This document shows, piece by piece, positions 1 to 11,100 of a DNA stretch of 64,000 nucleotides; position 1 is the stretch's first letter, and each line of letters begins with the position of its first letter. Location of the stretch: the NCBI RefSeq assembly GCF_009208775.1, contig NZ_WFLM01000003.1, positions 473,374-537,373 of the forward strand, given 5' to 3'. A model generated the notes under the pieces. It did not search any database and had not been told where the DNA came from. It saw only the letters and a program-made list of their open reading frames with translations. The position numbers and the translations under genes are program-made. This stretch comes from Silvanigrella paludirubra (GTDB taxonomy: Bacteria; Bdellovibrionota_B; Oligoflexia; Silvanigrellales; Silvanigrellaceae).

Positions 1-2
1 AT

Positions 3-1346
3 GCGTATAATAATTATCCTGGGCCAAGTATTTATTTAGGCCAAAATTCAACAACTTCAAAAAGCGATAGTACTGGAACTGGATCTCCCATGCCGTTTGC
101 TAATGCAACAAATGGCTCTGCTTATTCGCAACAAGTAGATAATGTTTATATAACGCAAGCATATTTTTCTTATCAAACCGCAATTGGTTTGTTGCGTGCA
201 GGTAGAATGCCTAGACATTGGGGGCTAGGCATATATAAAAACTCGGAATGGACACCATATTCTGGGTTACCATCTACATCTGATGCTATTTCCTTAACAG
301 GTGATTTTAATGCATTTGATGTTTCTGCTTATTATGAAAAATATTCTGAAGGAGTTGGCGGAACTTCTAATGACTCTAAAGGTAACGCATTTACACTTGA
401 GGCGCGATTAAAATCTGATCCAGCAGATGTAGCAAGTTCTGGTGTGAGTCAAGAATTAGGAGTATTATTTTCCAAGTTTACTCATGGTAAATCTAATACA
501 ACTTTGAATATTTTAGATGTTTATGCAAAATTTTATTTTTCAAGTTTTTATATTGGTGGTGAATTATTATATCCTACAGGATCAACGCAAAGTCCAAATT
601 ACCAAAATTTAGGAGGAGCTTCTGCGTGTTCTTATGTTCAAGATGGAACAACTCCTGGTTCTATAACTTGTGTTAGTCAAAAAATATCTGCCTTAGCTGC
701 ATTATTAAAACTAAAATATCAAATTAATGCAAATGATAGTACTTCTTTGGCTTCAACTGAAAAAGCTCAGAAAATTCTTGGAACAGAAGAAAGAAAATCT
801 TCTCATGTAATTGGTATGTGGTCTGGTTATGTCAGTGGAGGGAATAATCAATTTAACTCCCCTGGTACATCTGGAAGTACGAATGACATAACAGCTCTTA
901 ATATGAATTCAAATATTCAACCTTCATTTTTAATGTTTAATAATACTCTTCCTGCGGTAAATGGAATGCCTGGTGGATCATTAACAAATACAACTTTTGT
1001 TCGATTAGATTATACATATGAAAATCCAATTTTTGGATCAATTGGTCCTGTGTTTGTTTGGGGTGTCTTAAATAATTTAAATCAAAATTATAATGCTCAA
1101 AATACACTTTGCAAAAATAATTCGCCATCTGTTGATCCAAATAGTCCAACAAATGTTTTATGTGTTGGTGGAAATAGCAATTTAGGCTTTGAAGCAGATG
1201 TTTCCTATCGTTATACAACCCTAGATAGGGTAACGTTTGGATTCGATGCAGGGTATTGGTTTGTTGGTAATGCTTGGCAAGTTTATAATCAAAGTTTAAT
1301 AAATGGGGTTTATGGTATGAGAGCTTCAGTATCTACTGAGTTTTAA
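3..1346 (+). CDS. Outer-membrane beta-barrel protein, 5'-truncated by window edge
   Basis: The frame is open to the left edge of the window, so the true start and signal peptide lie outside; about 447 residues are visible. The first in-window ATG (position 90) is not a credible start because coding sequence continues upstream of it. The chain is rich in Gly, Ser, Asn, Thr and aromatic residues in alternating patterns. It has a GRMPRHWGLGIYKN segment typical of porin-like barrels and ends in Val-Ser-Thr-Glu-Phe; a C-terminal Phe is the usual Bam recognition signal of outer-membrane barrels. Substrate is not predictable. It converges with the M23 peptidase gene, with only 4 bases between the stops. 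Barrel identity is an inference from composition and the C-terminus. Confidence 0.75.
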   Translation, partial: AYNNYPGPSIYLGQNSTTSKSDSTGTGSPMPFANATNGSAYSQQVDNVYITQAYFSYQTAIGLLRAGRMPRHWGLGIYKNSEWTPYSGLPSTSDAISLTGDFNAFDVSAYYEKYSEGVGGTSNDSKGNAFTLEARLKSDPADVASSGVSQELGVLFSKFTHGKSNTTLNILDVYAKFYFSSFYIGGELLYPTGSTQSPNYQNLGGASACSYVQDGTTPGSITCVSQKISALAALLKLKYQINANDSTSLASTEKAQKILGTEERKSSHVIGMWSGYVSGGNNQFNSPGTSGSTNDITALNMNSNIQPSFLMFNNTLPAVNGMPGGSLTNTTFVRLDYTYENPIFGSIGPVFVWGVLNNLNQNYNAQNTLCKNNSPSVDPNSPTNVLCVGGNSNLGFEADVSYRYTTLDRVTFGFDAGYWFVGNAWQVYNQSLINGVYGMRASVSTEF

Positions 1347-1350
1347 TACT

Positions 1351-2367
1351 CTACCATAAAACGATAAAGTTTTCGGGATCATGTTTTTTTCCATTTACTT
1401 CAATTTCATAATGTACATGTGGTCCCGTACTATGTCCTGTATTTCCTACAGCGGCAATAATATCTCCTTTTTTAATTTTTGCCCCTTCTTTCGCGTAAAT
1501 AATACTTGTATGTGCATATCTAGTTACCATTTTTTTCTCATGAATAATTTCTATAAATTTTCCAAAATCATCTGATTGGCTCACTCTAAGAACAATTCCA
1601 TTCGCTGTGGCGTAAATTGGAGAGCCTTTTGGTGCTGCAATGTCTAATCCAAAATGAATTCGTCCTTGACCTGAAAAGGGGCTTACACGCCAACCAAAAG
1701 TTGAAGTTAATCTTCCTCGCACAGGAGCGATATCTGGAATGCTCTGAAGTTTTAGAGCATTTTTTTGTGCTTCTACTAAAAAGTGTTTTAAATCCTCTAG
1801 TTGTTTAGAGGTTCTGAATTCGGATTCCTGGGCTATGTCAAATAAGGACTTTAACTCTAAACTTTCGTATTTTAATCCGGTTACTTTATTCGAAATTTCA
1901 TACTCTTCTTTTGTTAATGGCCCAATCCCAGAAGGAATAATAGATTCATTTTGTGATGTACTTTTAGAATTCGTTCCTGATTTTCTGTCGTCAGAACGTG
2001 TTGTTACTTTTTTTATTTTATCAGAATAATAATTAACCTGATTAACAGTATCTTGTATATTTCTTATTTTTGAATTTAATGCCTCAACTTCGCTTTGGAG
2101 TCCAAGACTTTCATCTCTAAGATTTTCTAATTCAAGCGTTGTTTTCATATTTATTATATAGTTTGCGGTCATTAATATTGCTATTGTTAAAATAGAAGTA
2201 GAAACTAATAATATAAATGGTGGTAATATTCCAGGAATATGGAAGATATGTGTTTTACCTGTTTTTTTCGAAATATATAAAATAGTATGTGTGTCGAAAA
2301 ATTTCTTTTTTAAATTATCTTTGTACTTATAGTTAATTTTTTTAGGGCCTTTTTTTGAAAATAGCAC
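1351..2367 (-). CDS. Membrane-anchored M23 (LytM-type) peptidoglycan endopeptidase
   Basis: A zinc endopeptidase family protein expected to cut peptide cross-links of murein in the periplasm. Near the N-terminus is one hydrophobic segment (GILPPFILLVSTSILTIAIL), then a coiled-coil stretch (LENLRDESLGLQSEVEALNSKI), a linker, and a C-terminal M23 domain. The domain carries the zinc-ligand motifs HFGLD and HVHYE and the typical GNTGHSTGPH sequence, so it looks catalytically competent. I chose the GTG at 2367 because a perfect GGAGGT (2374-2379) sits 6 bases before it. The longer frame from a GTG at 2400 would place that site inside the gene and has no good site of its own. Role in growth or division is not decidable here. 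Confidence 0.9.
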   Translation of the reverse strand: MLFSKKGPKKINYKYKDNLKKKFFDTHTILYISKKTGKTHIFHIPGILPPFILLVSTSILTIAILMTANYIINMKTTLELENLRDESLGLQSEVEALNSKIRNIQDTVNQVNYYSDKIKKVTTRSDDRKSGTNSKSTSQNESIIPSGIGPLTKEEYEISNKVTGLKYESLELKSLFDIAQESEFRTSKQLEDLKHFLVEAQKNALKLQSIPDIAPVRGRLTSTFGWRVSPFSGQGRIHFGLDIAAPKGSPIYATANGIVLRVSQSDDFGKFIEIIHEKKMVTRYAHTSIIYAKEGAKIKKGDIIAAVGNTGHSTGPHVHYEIEVNGKKHDPENFIVLW

Positions 2368-2485
2368 TAAACAACCTCCAGCTTGGGTTAATATACCCAC
2401 CGTAGGCTTTATCGGATTTTTTTAAGTAAGAATGTAGAAAGAATTGCCTAGCAATATTAACATGATAGTAGGAAGTATTTTTGTG

Positions 2486-2562
2486 TGGCCTGGCCGGCGC
2501 GATTCGAACACGCGACCATCGGATTAGAAATCCGATGCTCTATCCAGCTGAGCTACGGCCAG
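2486..2562 (-). tRNA. tRNA-Arg (anticodon UCU)
   Basis: Read on the minus strand, 77 bases fold into a complete cloverleaf. The acceptor stem is CTGGCCG/CGGCCAG, the D stem GCTC/GAGC, and the anticodon stem TCGGA/TCCGA with loop TTTCTAA (anticodon TCT). The T arm is GCGTG-TTCGAAT-CGCGC, followed by discriminator G and an encoded CCA. It reads AGA, the preferred arginine codon of this AT-rich genome. It lies between the M23 peptidase gene and lptD. Confidence 0.97.
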
Positions 2563-2622
2563 AACACACGGTTATTTGGTTAGCATAGGTTAATAAGATT
2601 TGTAAAGCTTTTCAGAGAAAAT

Positions 2623-5600
2623 TCAATTCGTAAGATTTCTGTTAATATAATCGCCAAGTTGTGGAGTGGTTTGCGTATAGCCAAAAAACCTAAAAGTAAG
2701 TGTCAAAGCATATGTTGCTAAATTTTCTGGAACACCAGCAGGCTTATTTCTTGCAATCGTAAGATCTAAACAATTTTGTAGGTTTAAAAAAGTTATATTT
2801 TGAGAAGATCCATAGGCTTTACCATTACTTAAGTCTGTATTTGTGGCTGTGGGGTCTGTATTTTCTGACCACTGATAACCAAATTGCAGCCACGCTACAG
2901 GTGTATAAGTTACTCCCGCTGTTTGTTGCGTCTTTTTTATAAAACTATTTTGGTTTTGATTAGTTGGGTCAATAACAAATTGTTGATTATTTGTATAAGA
3001 AATATTTAAACCATATGGTAGTTCAGCATTTACTGACAATGATGTCGTGTTTATTCTATGGTAGTATTGATTATAAGTTGTAGAAAAAACTCCTCTAATT
3101 GGTATTATGGGATTTAAATTTACTGTAGCGGACGCAGAGATATCGGTATATTTTTGTGCAGGAACAGGAGAAACGGTTGGGCCAGCTAAGGCGTTAGTCT
3201 CATTTGCTGTTTTGTCAGCCATTAAATTATATCCTGTAGAAACAGAAAGAGATAAAGGAGTCATTTTCCAAATAATATTTTTAGAATAATAACTTCCAGA
3301 AGGCCAAACATAATTTTGTTTAAATTCATTTGATGAAATTTTTTCATAATAATTATCTAATTCCTTTTTTGCCCATAAATCAAATATTTTAGAAGCATTT
3401 GAGTCTGATGAAAATTGATAAATTTCATTCGAATTAGAGGAAATATTTAAATTATTGTCGGTTATTATTTCGTTAAAAAAACTAAGATTCGCTACACCTG
3501 GCTCTTCATTAATAGGAAGCCTGGAAATGGGATCTTTTGATTCAACAAACTCTTCTTTTTCAATGGTCCAAGAAAGCATTGCTCCAAAATTTATAATGGA
3601 AGAACTCACAGTTTTATCTTGGTCATACCAAAGTTGATATGTATTAGGATAATTAGAACTTCTTGTTACTGAAGGTATATGGTTTATGTCTATAAATGGG
3701 ACAAGATTTTGAGTTATTTTTCCTTTTGTAGAGTTATCTTCATTAACTAAATTTAAACTTGAATATAAAGGAACATCTAAATGAGCTTTATATATTAAAT
3801 ATCCCAAGTATGGTTGAACATCTTGGTAAGGATATGAATCTGGAAAATAATATTGAGTTCCTACAGCTGTCGTAGAAATATTAGCATTTACATAATCATT
3901 TGCTGGAATAGGTAAAGATACTGTTGATGAGGTAAATACTCTGTTACCTTGAGCATATGGGTCATTTGGATTTTTTTGGCCACCAGGTATATAACTACTT
4001 GTTTGATTTGAACCTAAAGGGGAAAAAACATTTTGTGCAAGAGGAATGAAATTTTGTTGATTTTTTCTTGTAATATTTTCAAATGTTGAGTTACTGCTAA
4101 ATATCAGAGGTAAATTAAAGTAACGATCAGGAAGAATGTCAATTTCTATTTTTGGAGTTTTATTTGGAGTAGTTGATGCATCTGGTGCAAAAAGATCTTT
4201 TGTAGTTTGTCCTTGAGCAGAGATAGTTATATTATCTCCATAGTATTCGGTTGATAATTCTTGATTTAAAAACCTTCTAGATGCTGAAGATGTATCACCA
4301 TAAACGGCTGCTGTTGGATTGACATTTGGATTGTTGCTAGAATAATCAGAAAGATAAGTATTATCACTTACAAATTCCGCGTTTGTTTTTAAGGCGGCTT
4401 TTTCAAGAATTGGGATATTAATTGAACTACCTGAGTACCATCTATCTTGTAGTCTATTTCCTCTAAAGCTATCATACATAGATTGTGTTGCTGGGTCAGA
4501 ACTTTGAGCAATTGCATTATTTACATTCGAGTTATTTGTGTCCCATTTATTTTGGTAATTTTTATCTTTTATAAATTTAGCTTCTGTTCTTAATTGACTA
4601 TCTTCTTCTATTTGAAAACGAAACTCACCTGTAATTTGTGAACCGCTGCTACTAAAATATTCATAAGATATTGAACTGTCAGCGTGTGGACCCATTACTA
4701 TAAATAAAGGAACAGTTGTTGCTGTGCCTGCATTTGTGCTTGTATAAGAATTAGGTGGTAATAATCCAGTTTCTCTTTTATTTTTAATTGGAAACTTTAA
4801 CCAAGGTGAATAAAAGACAGGAATAGAAAACAAATCAAACGTAACATCTTTCATTGTAATATAATTATCTAATTCAATATTAGCATCTTGAGTACTAAAA
4901 CCATAAATAGGAGGTTCATTGTAAGGACTGCAGTTACAAGGAGTTATTATGGCATTATTTAAGATTAATGTTTTATTATCTTTTTGAACAATTTGTGAAG
5001 CAGCAACTTTTACGTACCCTTTGATAGCAGAAAAATTTACAACTTGATCCACCATTTCGGGATTATCTTTATTGAATTTTTCAACTGCTTGTCTTCTTTC
5101 TATTAATTTTTCTCGGTCTTTTTCTGGTAAGGCTGCTAGTATCGCATTTGGTTGAAACTGTGTTCGAGTAAGTCTTGCTAATAATCTACTATATTTACTT
5201 CTAAGTTCTGATAATTGAGAAGAATAAACTGTGTCGTTCTTTTTTTTTATATTTTTTAGGTTTAAAAGCTTTGCATATTCTTCTCTAATAGATTTTAAAT
5301 CATTTTCAATTTCTTTTGTTCTTTTTTCTTTTGCTTTTTCAAAAGCAATTTCAGCTTTTGTTAAGCCTAAAGTAATTTCAGAAACTTTTTCCTCAGTGAC
5401 TTTAGGGTCAGAAAAAATTTGAGCATCATCCATTCTAAATTGTTTTGTATTTATATCAAAAACGATTCTTGAAGCTACAGCTTTTTGTTTGTTATTTATT
5501 AAATTAACATTTCCTTCAGCGGTAATGAGGCCAATTTTTTTCTGACTTATTATTTTATTTGCAGATATATAAACATTTCCAATTAAAATTATAGCATTTC

Positions 5601-5790
5601 CATCAAAACTAAAAGTTTCAGAATTTTTATTAATTTTAATTTCATCAGCATCATAAAATAACCAATTGGGCAATTGATTTGAATTTTGTATATTTTGTGC
5701 GAAAGAAATATTATTAAATATAAATGGAAAAATAAAAGTAAAATTTATAATAATGAATATTTTTTTTATAAATTTCTTTTTTATATTCAC
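2623..5790 (-). CDS. lptD: LPS-assembly outer-membrane protein LptD
   Basis: Forms the outer-membrane translocon that inserts lipopolysaccharide into the outer leaflet, with LptE. The 1055-residue protein has a signal peptide ending about SFA-QN, an OstA/LptA-like N-terminal domain from about residue 40, and a C-terminal barrel. The family hallmark around YITMKDVTFDLFSIPVFYSP and FPIKNKRETGLLPP is clear. Three cysteines are visible after the signal region: a CNC pair near 285-287 and one near 1007, which could form the domain-to-barrel disulfide. A charged helical insertion of about 95 residues (roughly 140-235) interrupts the N-terminal domain and is unusual. The start is GTG, overlapping the folC stop by four bases (GTGA), which suggests translational coupling. 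Confidence 0.95.
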   Translation of the reverse strand: MNIKKKFIKKIFIIINFTFIFPFIFNNISFAQNIQNSNQLPNWLFYDADEIKINKNSETFSFDGNAIILIGNVYISANKIISQKKIGLITAEGNVNLINNKQKAVASRIVFDINTKQFRMDDAQIFSDPKVTEEKVSEITLGLTKAEIAFEKAKEKRTKEIENDLKSIREEYAKLLNLKNIKKKNDTVYSSQLSELRSKYSRLLARLTRTQFQPNAILAALPEKDREKLIERRQAVEKFNKDNPEMVDQVVNFSAIKGYVKVAASQIVQKDNKTLILNNAIITPCNCSPYNEPPIYGFSTQDANIELDNYITMKDVTFDLFSIPVFYSPWLKFPIKNKRETGLLPPNSYTSTNAGTATTVPLFIVMGPHADSSISYEYFSSSGSQITGEFRFQIEEDSQLRTEAKFIKDKNYQNKWDTNNSNVNNAIAQSSDPATQSMYDSFRGNRLQDRWYSGSSINIPILEKAALKTNAEFVSDNTYLSDYSSNNPNVNPTAAVYGDTSSASRRFLNQELSTEYYGDNITISAQGQTTKDLFAPDASTTPNKTPKIEIDILPDRYFNLPLIFSSNSTFENITRKNQQNFIPLAQNVFSPLGSNQTSSYIPGGQKNPNDPYAQGNRVFTSSTVSLPIPANDYVNANISTTAVGTQYYFPDSYPYQDVQPYLGYLIYKAHLDVPLYSSLNLVNEDNSTKGKITQNLVPFIDINHIPSVTRSSNYPNTYQLWYDQDKTVSSSIINFGAMLSWTIEKEEFVESKDPISRLPINEEPGVANLSFFNEIITDNNLNISSNSNEIYQFSSDSNASKIFDLWAKKELDNYYEKISSNEFKQNYVWPSGSYYSKNIIWKMTPLSLSVSTGYNLMADKTANETNALAGPTVSPVPAQKYTDISASATVNLNPIIPIRGVFSTTYNQYYHRINTTSLSVNAELPYGLNISYTNNQQFVIDPTNQNQNSFIKKTQQTAGVTYTPVAWLQFGYQWSENTDPTATNTDLSNGKAYGSSQNITFLNLQNCLDLTIARNKPAGVPENLATYALTLTFRFFGYTQTTPQLGDYINRNLTN

Positions 5791-7112
5791 TCAGTTCCTC
5801 GATGAAAGGAAATTCCAAAACGTTCCATAGCAGCTCCAATAAAAGCTATTGATCCTGTAATCACAATTGGTAAATCTTGTTTTTGATTCATTGCGCTTTC
5901 TAGCGCATGATCTAAATTTTTAATTGATGAACAAGATATACTATCATATTTAGATTTAAACATATTAAAATAGTTTGAAATATTTTCTGAAATCTCTGAT
6001 CTTTGAGATGAAATTTCGGTAAATATAACAGAATCTGCAATTTCAGGTATTAATGACAGAGTTTTTTTCCAGTCCTTGTCACTTAAACTGGCAAAAATCA
6101 AAACACATTTTACTTTTGAAAAGGGAGATTGAAAATATTCATTTACAAAATATTGAAAGCCCTCTGGATTATGTGAGGCATCAAAAATTACGGTTCTTTC
6201 GTTTATTTTTCTAATATCAAAACGACCAGGCCATTCTGTGTTTAATATAGATTTTTCAAGAATTTTTGGGTCAACTTCAAAATTTTTATTTAATTCGTTT
6301 TTAATACTTTCTACAGCATGTAAAGCAGTTCTTAAATTTATTATATTTAATTTTGCAAAATTAAAATTATTTTTTGAATTTAATGTTTGAGTTATTTGGT
6401 TTTCAAATATTTGAGGTAATTTATCTTTAGTATGTATGATATTTGCGCCCGTAATTTGGAGAGTTTCCATTAAACCTTCTAAGGCTTCTTCAGAAATATG
6501 GTTTATAATAAAAGGTTTATTTCTTCTTGAGACAAAAGATTTGTCTGATGAAATTTTCTGTAATGTTTTTCCTAGAAAATCGGTATGTTCTAAGCTTACA
6601 CTTGTAAGAATACTTACTAATGGCGATATACTATTAGTGCTATCATAAAGACCACCTAAACCAACTTCACAGATTAGAAAATCTATTTTTTCTTTTAAAA
6701 AAGTGAGTAAGGCTGTTGCGGTCAGAATTTCAAATAAACTAGCATCAGGAAGTCTAACTTTTGTGATATCTATAATAATATTTAAATTATTTTCCAGATT
6801 ATTTTCGCTTATTGGAATTCCGTTTATTCTGATTCTTTCATTTGGATGAATTAAGTGAGGAGAGGTATATAATCCTGTTTTTAAATCATGATGTCTTAAA
6901 ATAGATTCGATAAAAGCACATGTTGTACCCTTGCCGTTACTTCCTGTAACTAAAACAGAGGGAATTTGAAAGATTCCTTCTTCAATCCAGTCTTGCAAAA
7001 GTATTTGAAGCCTATGCGCTCCCGGAATAATTTTGCCTCTCACTCTATCAAAGTAAGGTTCTAAAATTGAATTTTTTTTCACATTACTTTGTGAAGGTAA
7101 TTTATATGTCAT
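5787..7112 (-). CDS. folC: Folylpolyglutamate synthase / dihydrofolate synthase
   Basis: Adds glutamate to dihydropteroate and folates using ATP in the cytoplasm (Mur ligase superfamily). Of the 441 residues, the P-loop is GSNGKGTTC near residue 57; SPHLIHPNERIRING and the VGLGGLYDSTN segment follow, then the C-terminal-domain motif DASHNPEGF. These are in normal order and at normal length. The gene starts at ATG 7112, about 20 bases after the accD stop, and overlaps the lptD start. accD-folC adjacency is common in bacteria, and accD-folC-lptD look co-transcribed here. Confidence 0.95.
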   Translation of the reverse strand: MTYKLPSQSNVKKNSILEPYFDRVRGKIIPGAHRLQILLQDWIEEGIFQIPSVLVTGSNGKGTTCAFIESILRHHDLKTGLYTSPHLIHPNERIRINGIPISENNLENNLNIIIDITKVRLPDASLFEILTATALLTFLKEKIDFLICEVGLGGLYDSTNSISPLVSILTSVSLEHTDFLGKTLQKISSDKSFVSRRNKPFIINHISEEALEGLMETLQITGANIIHTKDKLPQIFENQITQTLNSKNNFNFAKLNIINLRTALHAVESIKNELNKNFEVDPKILEKSILNTEWPGRFDIRKINERTVIFDASHNPEGFQYFVNEYFQSPFSKVKCVLIFASLSDKDWKKTLSLIPEIADSVIFTEISSQRSEISENISNYFNMFKSKYDSISCSSIKNLDHALESAMNQKQDLPIVITGSIAFIGAAMERFGISFHRGTE

Positions 7113-7131
7113 ATTTTAAATTACTTTTTAA

Positions 7132-7992
7132 TTATTTCTTTTTAGCAATTGGACCACATAAAATATTTAATGTTCTTGTAAGCGTTTCTTTCATTTCAGG
7201 GCGCTTTACAATTCTATCAACTACTCCGTGTTCAAAACAAAATTCAGCTGTTTGAAAATTATCTGGTAACTTTTGACGAATAATATTTTCAATTACTCTT
7301 CTACCAGCAAATCCAATTGTTGATTTAGGTTCAGCATAATTGACATCTCCTAACATAGCAAAACTTGCTGCAACTCCCCCTGTTGTTGGATCACAAAGAA
7401 TACTTATGAAAGGAAGTCCAGCTTCTTTATGCAAAGCAATTGCTGCAGATGTTTTTGCCATTTGCATTAAGGAAATAAGTCCTTCATGCATACGTGCTCC
7501 ACCACTACTGCTTACTAAAATTACAGGCATTTTATTTTTTCTAGCTCTGGCGAACATTCTATGAATTCTTTCTCCAACAACTGAACCCATACTGCCACCC
7601 ATCCAGAAAAAATCTAACACACCAATTGCAATTGGTCTGTCATTCATTAATCCTGCGCCGGTTAAAATAGCGTCATATTTTTTTGTCTTTTTTGCCATAT
7701 TTATTAATCGGTCTTGGTAAGAGCGTCCATCATCAAACTCAAGTGGATTCGTACTGCATAAAGTATGATCCCATTCAAAAAATGTATTATTATCTATAAG
7801 AAGTTCAATGCGGTGTTCTCCTGGTAGCCTATGGTGGTAGCTACAAGTTGGACATACAAGATGGTTTTCTTCAAGATCAGATATTAAAACAATTTCGGAG
7901 CATGAAGGACATTTTTCCCAAACACCACTTGGCAGAGATTTTTTCTCTGATACATCTTGAAGTTTTGCTGGTTCGCGCGATAGCCATCCCAT
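7132..7992 (-). CDS. accD: Acetyl-CoA carboxylase carboxyltransferase subunit beta
   Basis: Beta subunit of the carboxyltransferase that makes malonyl-CoA for fatty-acid synthesis. The N-terminal zinc ribbon has cysteines at 28, 31, 47 and 50, followed by the crotonase-like fold with VSSSGGARMHEG and DPTTGGVAASFAMLGD. The start MGWLSREPAKL at 7992 is preceded at 8 bases by a perfect GGAGGT (8001-8006) and matches the family's usual beginning. The longer frame from an ATG at 8037 adds 15 residues across that site and is rejected. It leads the accD-folC-lptD run and is divergent from tamB. Confidence 0.96.
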   Translation of the reverse strand: MGWLSREPAKLQDVSEKKSLPSGVWEKCPSCSEIVLISDLEENHLVCPTCSYHHRLPGEHRIELLIDNNTFFEWDHTLCSTNPLEFDDGRSYQDRLINMAKKTKKYDAILTGAGLMNDRPIAIGVLDFFWMGGSMGSVVGERIHRMFARARKNKMPVILVSSSGGARMHEGLISLMQMAKTSAAIALHKEAGLPFISILCDPTTGGVAASFAMLGDVNYAEPKSTIGFAGRRVIENIIRQKLPDNFQTAEFCFEHGVVDRIVKRPEMKETLTRTLNILCGPIAKKK

Positions 7993-8035
7993 GTTTAGTA
8001 ACCTCCTCGACAGAATACGGTGGGTAGTCCATAAC

Positions 8036-8072
8036 AAAGTGTGAGCATAAGGTCAAAACTCACGCGCACTTT
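8036..8072. promoter_or_regulatory. Bulged inverted repeat in the accD/tamB divergent region
   Basis: AAAGTGTGAG (8036-8045) faces CTCACGCGCACTTT (8059-8072). The arms match as AAAGTG and TGAG halves, with a four-base CGCG insertion in the right arm. It lies between two divergent genes, so it could be an operator for either side. A fitting extended -10 for tamB (TGCTATCAT, 8084-8092) lies just beyond it. Function is inferred from position only. Confidence 0.3.
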
Positions 8073-8130
8073 ATGAAAGCGAATGCTATCATAAAAGTTA
8101 AATTAAACCTTCTACGAAGGATGAATTTAA

Positions 8131-11100
8131 GTGATTAAGTTTTTAAAACGTGTGATAATATTCTTAATAGTTTCATTTATATCTCTTAATGCTGTTGTCT
8201 TTTTTGTTTTAAATAGTCAGACTGTGCAACATGCTATAGTTGAATATATTAATATAAATTATTTCAATAAGCAGAAATTGGAATTGGGGTTAGGCTCATT
8301 AAGCTTGAATTTTCTTAGTGGTTCATTAAATCTTAATGAGGTATATATTAAGGAAAAAGATAAAAAAAATGATTCATTAAAAGAATTTAAGCTTAGTTTA
8401 AATCAGCTTACAGTATCATTTGATGTATTTTCTTCTTATATTAAAAGAATTCCTGTAATTCAGAAAATTATACTAAGAGGTAGTGATATAAATTTATCTT
8501 ATGATTCATCAAATAAATTAATTATCCCAGAATTTTTAAATTTTAACAAAAATGACAATGAAGATTTGGATATTCCCAAACTAATCCAAGATAATATGAC
8601 TCATATTCCTTTTGAAATTGAAGGCATTAATTTAAAATTTAGCTTAGGTTCAATAGAGCAAAAAAATTATCAAAAAATTTCAATATCACATTTAGAAATA
8701 AAAAAAACGATAAATCAAAAAGGAATTCCTGCCTTAAAATCAAATATTCTTATAACGGATTCTGAAGTTATTTTCCCATGGTTGATTGATAAAATATCTT
8801 TAAATTTAATAGATATTAATTTATTAATAGCTTCAGACGGTTCTTTATTAATTGAAAATTTGGAATTAAAAAGTAATTTAGCAGAATTGCAAACTGATAT
8901 AAGAGGGATTATTTCGAGCAATATTCTGGATTCCTCATATGTAGCAAATGTTAAAAAATTAGATTTAAATTCAAAAGAAGTTTTTCATTTATTAGAAATG
9001 AGTTCATCTGGTAGAGCAGTTCTTTCTGGAATTGTAATTTCAGGAAAAAAAATTACAGATGAACCCATTTTTAATGGAAGAATAAAATGGAATGATTTTA
9101 AATTAAAACAATTTGACATTTACTCTGGTGAAGCCGATCTTTATTATAAAGATAAAACAATCAATTATTCAAATGCAAAAATTAAAACTTTAAAAGAGGG
9201 AAAAATTTTATCTAAAGGATTTTTTCAACTATATGATAAATTTTATTTTGAAAATAAAGCAGAAATTATAAAGTTTTCTTTTGCTGAGTTAATTCATGGT
9301 TTAGGGGTTCCTTTTACACCTATTGAATTTTCAATTAACTCTAAAGAAATGTTTGTTTCAGGATATATTCAAAGTTTAGATCATAAAAAAGTTTTTGAAT
9401 TATTCGCAAATGGAAAAGGCTCTGCTAATAGCATGATTGTGACATCTTTTCCTGACCAAGTGGGTCGCGATCCTATTCCTAATATTGATTTTGATTTGAA
9501 TTTAACAGCCAATGTTTTGGGATTAGCTTTAGATAGTACAAAGGCCTATATAACAAAATCAAAATTGGGCGATCAGGGTGAAGTTGATGTTAAAAAAGGA
9601 TACATTGATTTTACTCCTATTAAAGGAATTGCAGTAAATACTAATTTAATTGGAAGCCAAATAAATTTATCATTTTTAAATTATTTTTTAAAATTTAAAA
9701 CAACTGGCGTAGGTAGTTTTATTGGAGATGTAACGGTAAAACCAGGTTCAACGGATGTTGTTTTTGAAGGAGATGCTGAAGCGAATGATGGAGAAATGTT
9801 TGGATTAAAATTTCATAATTATAAAGGAAAATTAGGTTTAAATTCAAAAAATGTTTGGACAAAAGATTCAATAATACAATTAAGCGATATTGATAAATTA
9901 AAATTTTTAAATATTTATATAAAAGAAGCTAATATTGAATATAATAATTTAAATTCTAAAATTGTTGCTTATTCTGATGCAGGTGATTTATCTGTTTTGT
10001 CTTATTCAAGTTCTTATTGGCTTAATCCTTTATTTCATAATTCATCAGGAAAATTAAATAAATTAAGCGTTAATATGTCTGGTCTTTTGCTTCATCTTTC
10101 AACTTGGGATTTAAATTTAAATTCAGATATAGATAATTTAAAATTTATTAATGGAGAAGTTAAAAAATCAAAAATAAATTTAAGCTGTAATACTGGAGTT
10201 TGTTCTAATTCTTTATTATCATTTACTGGATTAAAAGAAAAAAATAATCCAGAAGAATCTTTAAACTCTTTGCCTTTTGTTTTGATAGAATTAATACGAT
10301 TTTCATTTGATGATTCTGTTTTTAGAGCAAAATTTAATAATGTTCCTTTAGGAATGTTTTCAAATGATAAAGACAAAAAAATACAAGGTTATTTAAATTC
10401 TAGTATTCAAATGACAGGAAAATGGGATAATCTTGGCGGATATATGAATTCTCAAGTTTATAAGTTTAAATATAATGAATTTCATATTGGTGATTTTTCT
10501 TTTAATGCTTATCCTAATGATCAAAAACAGATAGTTTTTGATATGAAATCATTTAGCAATCAATTTTTAATAAAATATATTATGCCTAATAATATTCAGG
10601 GGCAATCATTTTTAAATATAGATTTATTGGATTTTGATGCAACAGCTTTTTTAACTGATGAATTAAGATCTCAATATGGCTTATTTTCACAATTTACAGC
10701 TAGCATAAAAATGAATGGACTTACTCCTTTTAATAATTTTCATGATAAAAATTGGATTCATAATTGGAAAGGGCAAGGAATTATTGAGTCTGGGAGTTTG
10801 CAATTAGGAAAAATGTTATTTGAATTATCAAACAATAATGAAATTTTATTTGATGGTAAAGAACTAAAACTCAGTCCTCTATCATTTAATGGGCAATTAG
10901 GAAAGTTTGAAATTGGTAAAAGTAATATTAATTTCTTTGAAAATCATATTAATACATCGATTTATATTAATGCAAGCTTAAATAAAGTTGATCAAATGGC
11001 TGATTTTTTTGGACCATCTGAAGGTAGTTTAAATGGGCAGTTTAATATAAATGGAAAATTAAATGATATAAAAACTACCGGTGATTTAGTTTTAGATGCA

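Noticed and set aside
937-1218. Antisense 93-residue frame within the outer-membrane barrel gene
   Set aside because: It is a shadow of the barrel coding frame, without a ribosome site or known motif.
8121-8138. Five-codon minigene ATG...TAA just before tamB
   Set aside because: Its reading overlaps the tamB start and such short frames are expected by chance.
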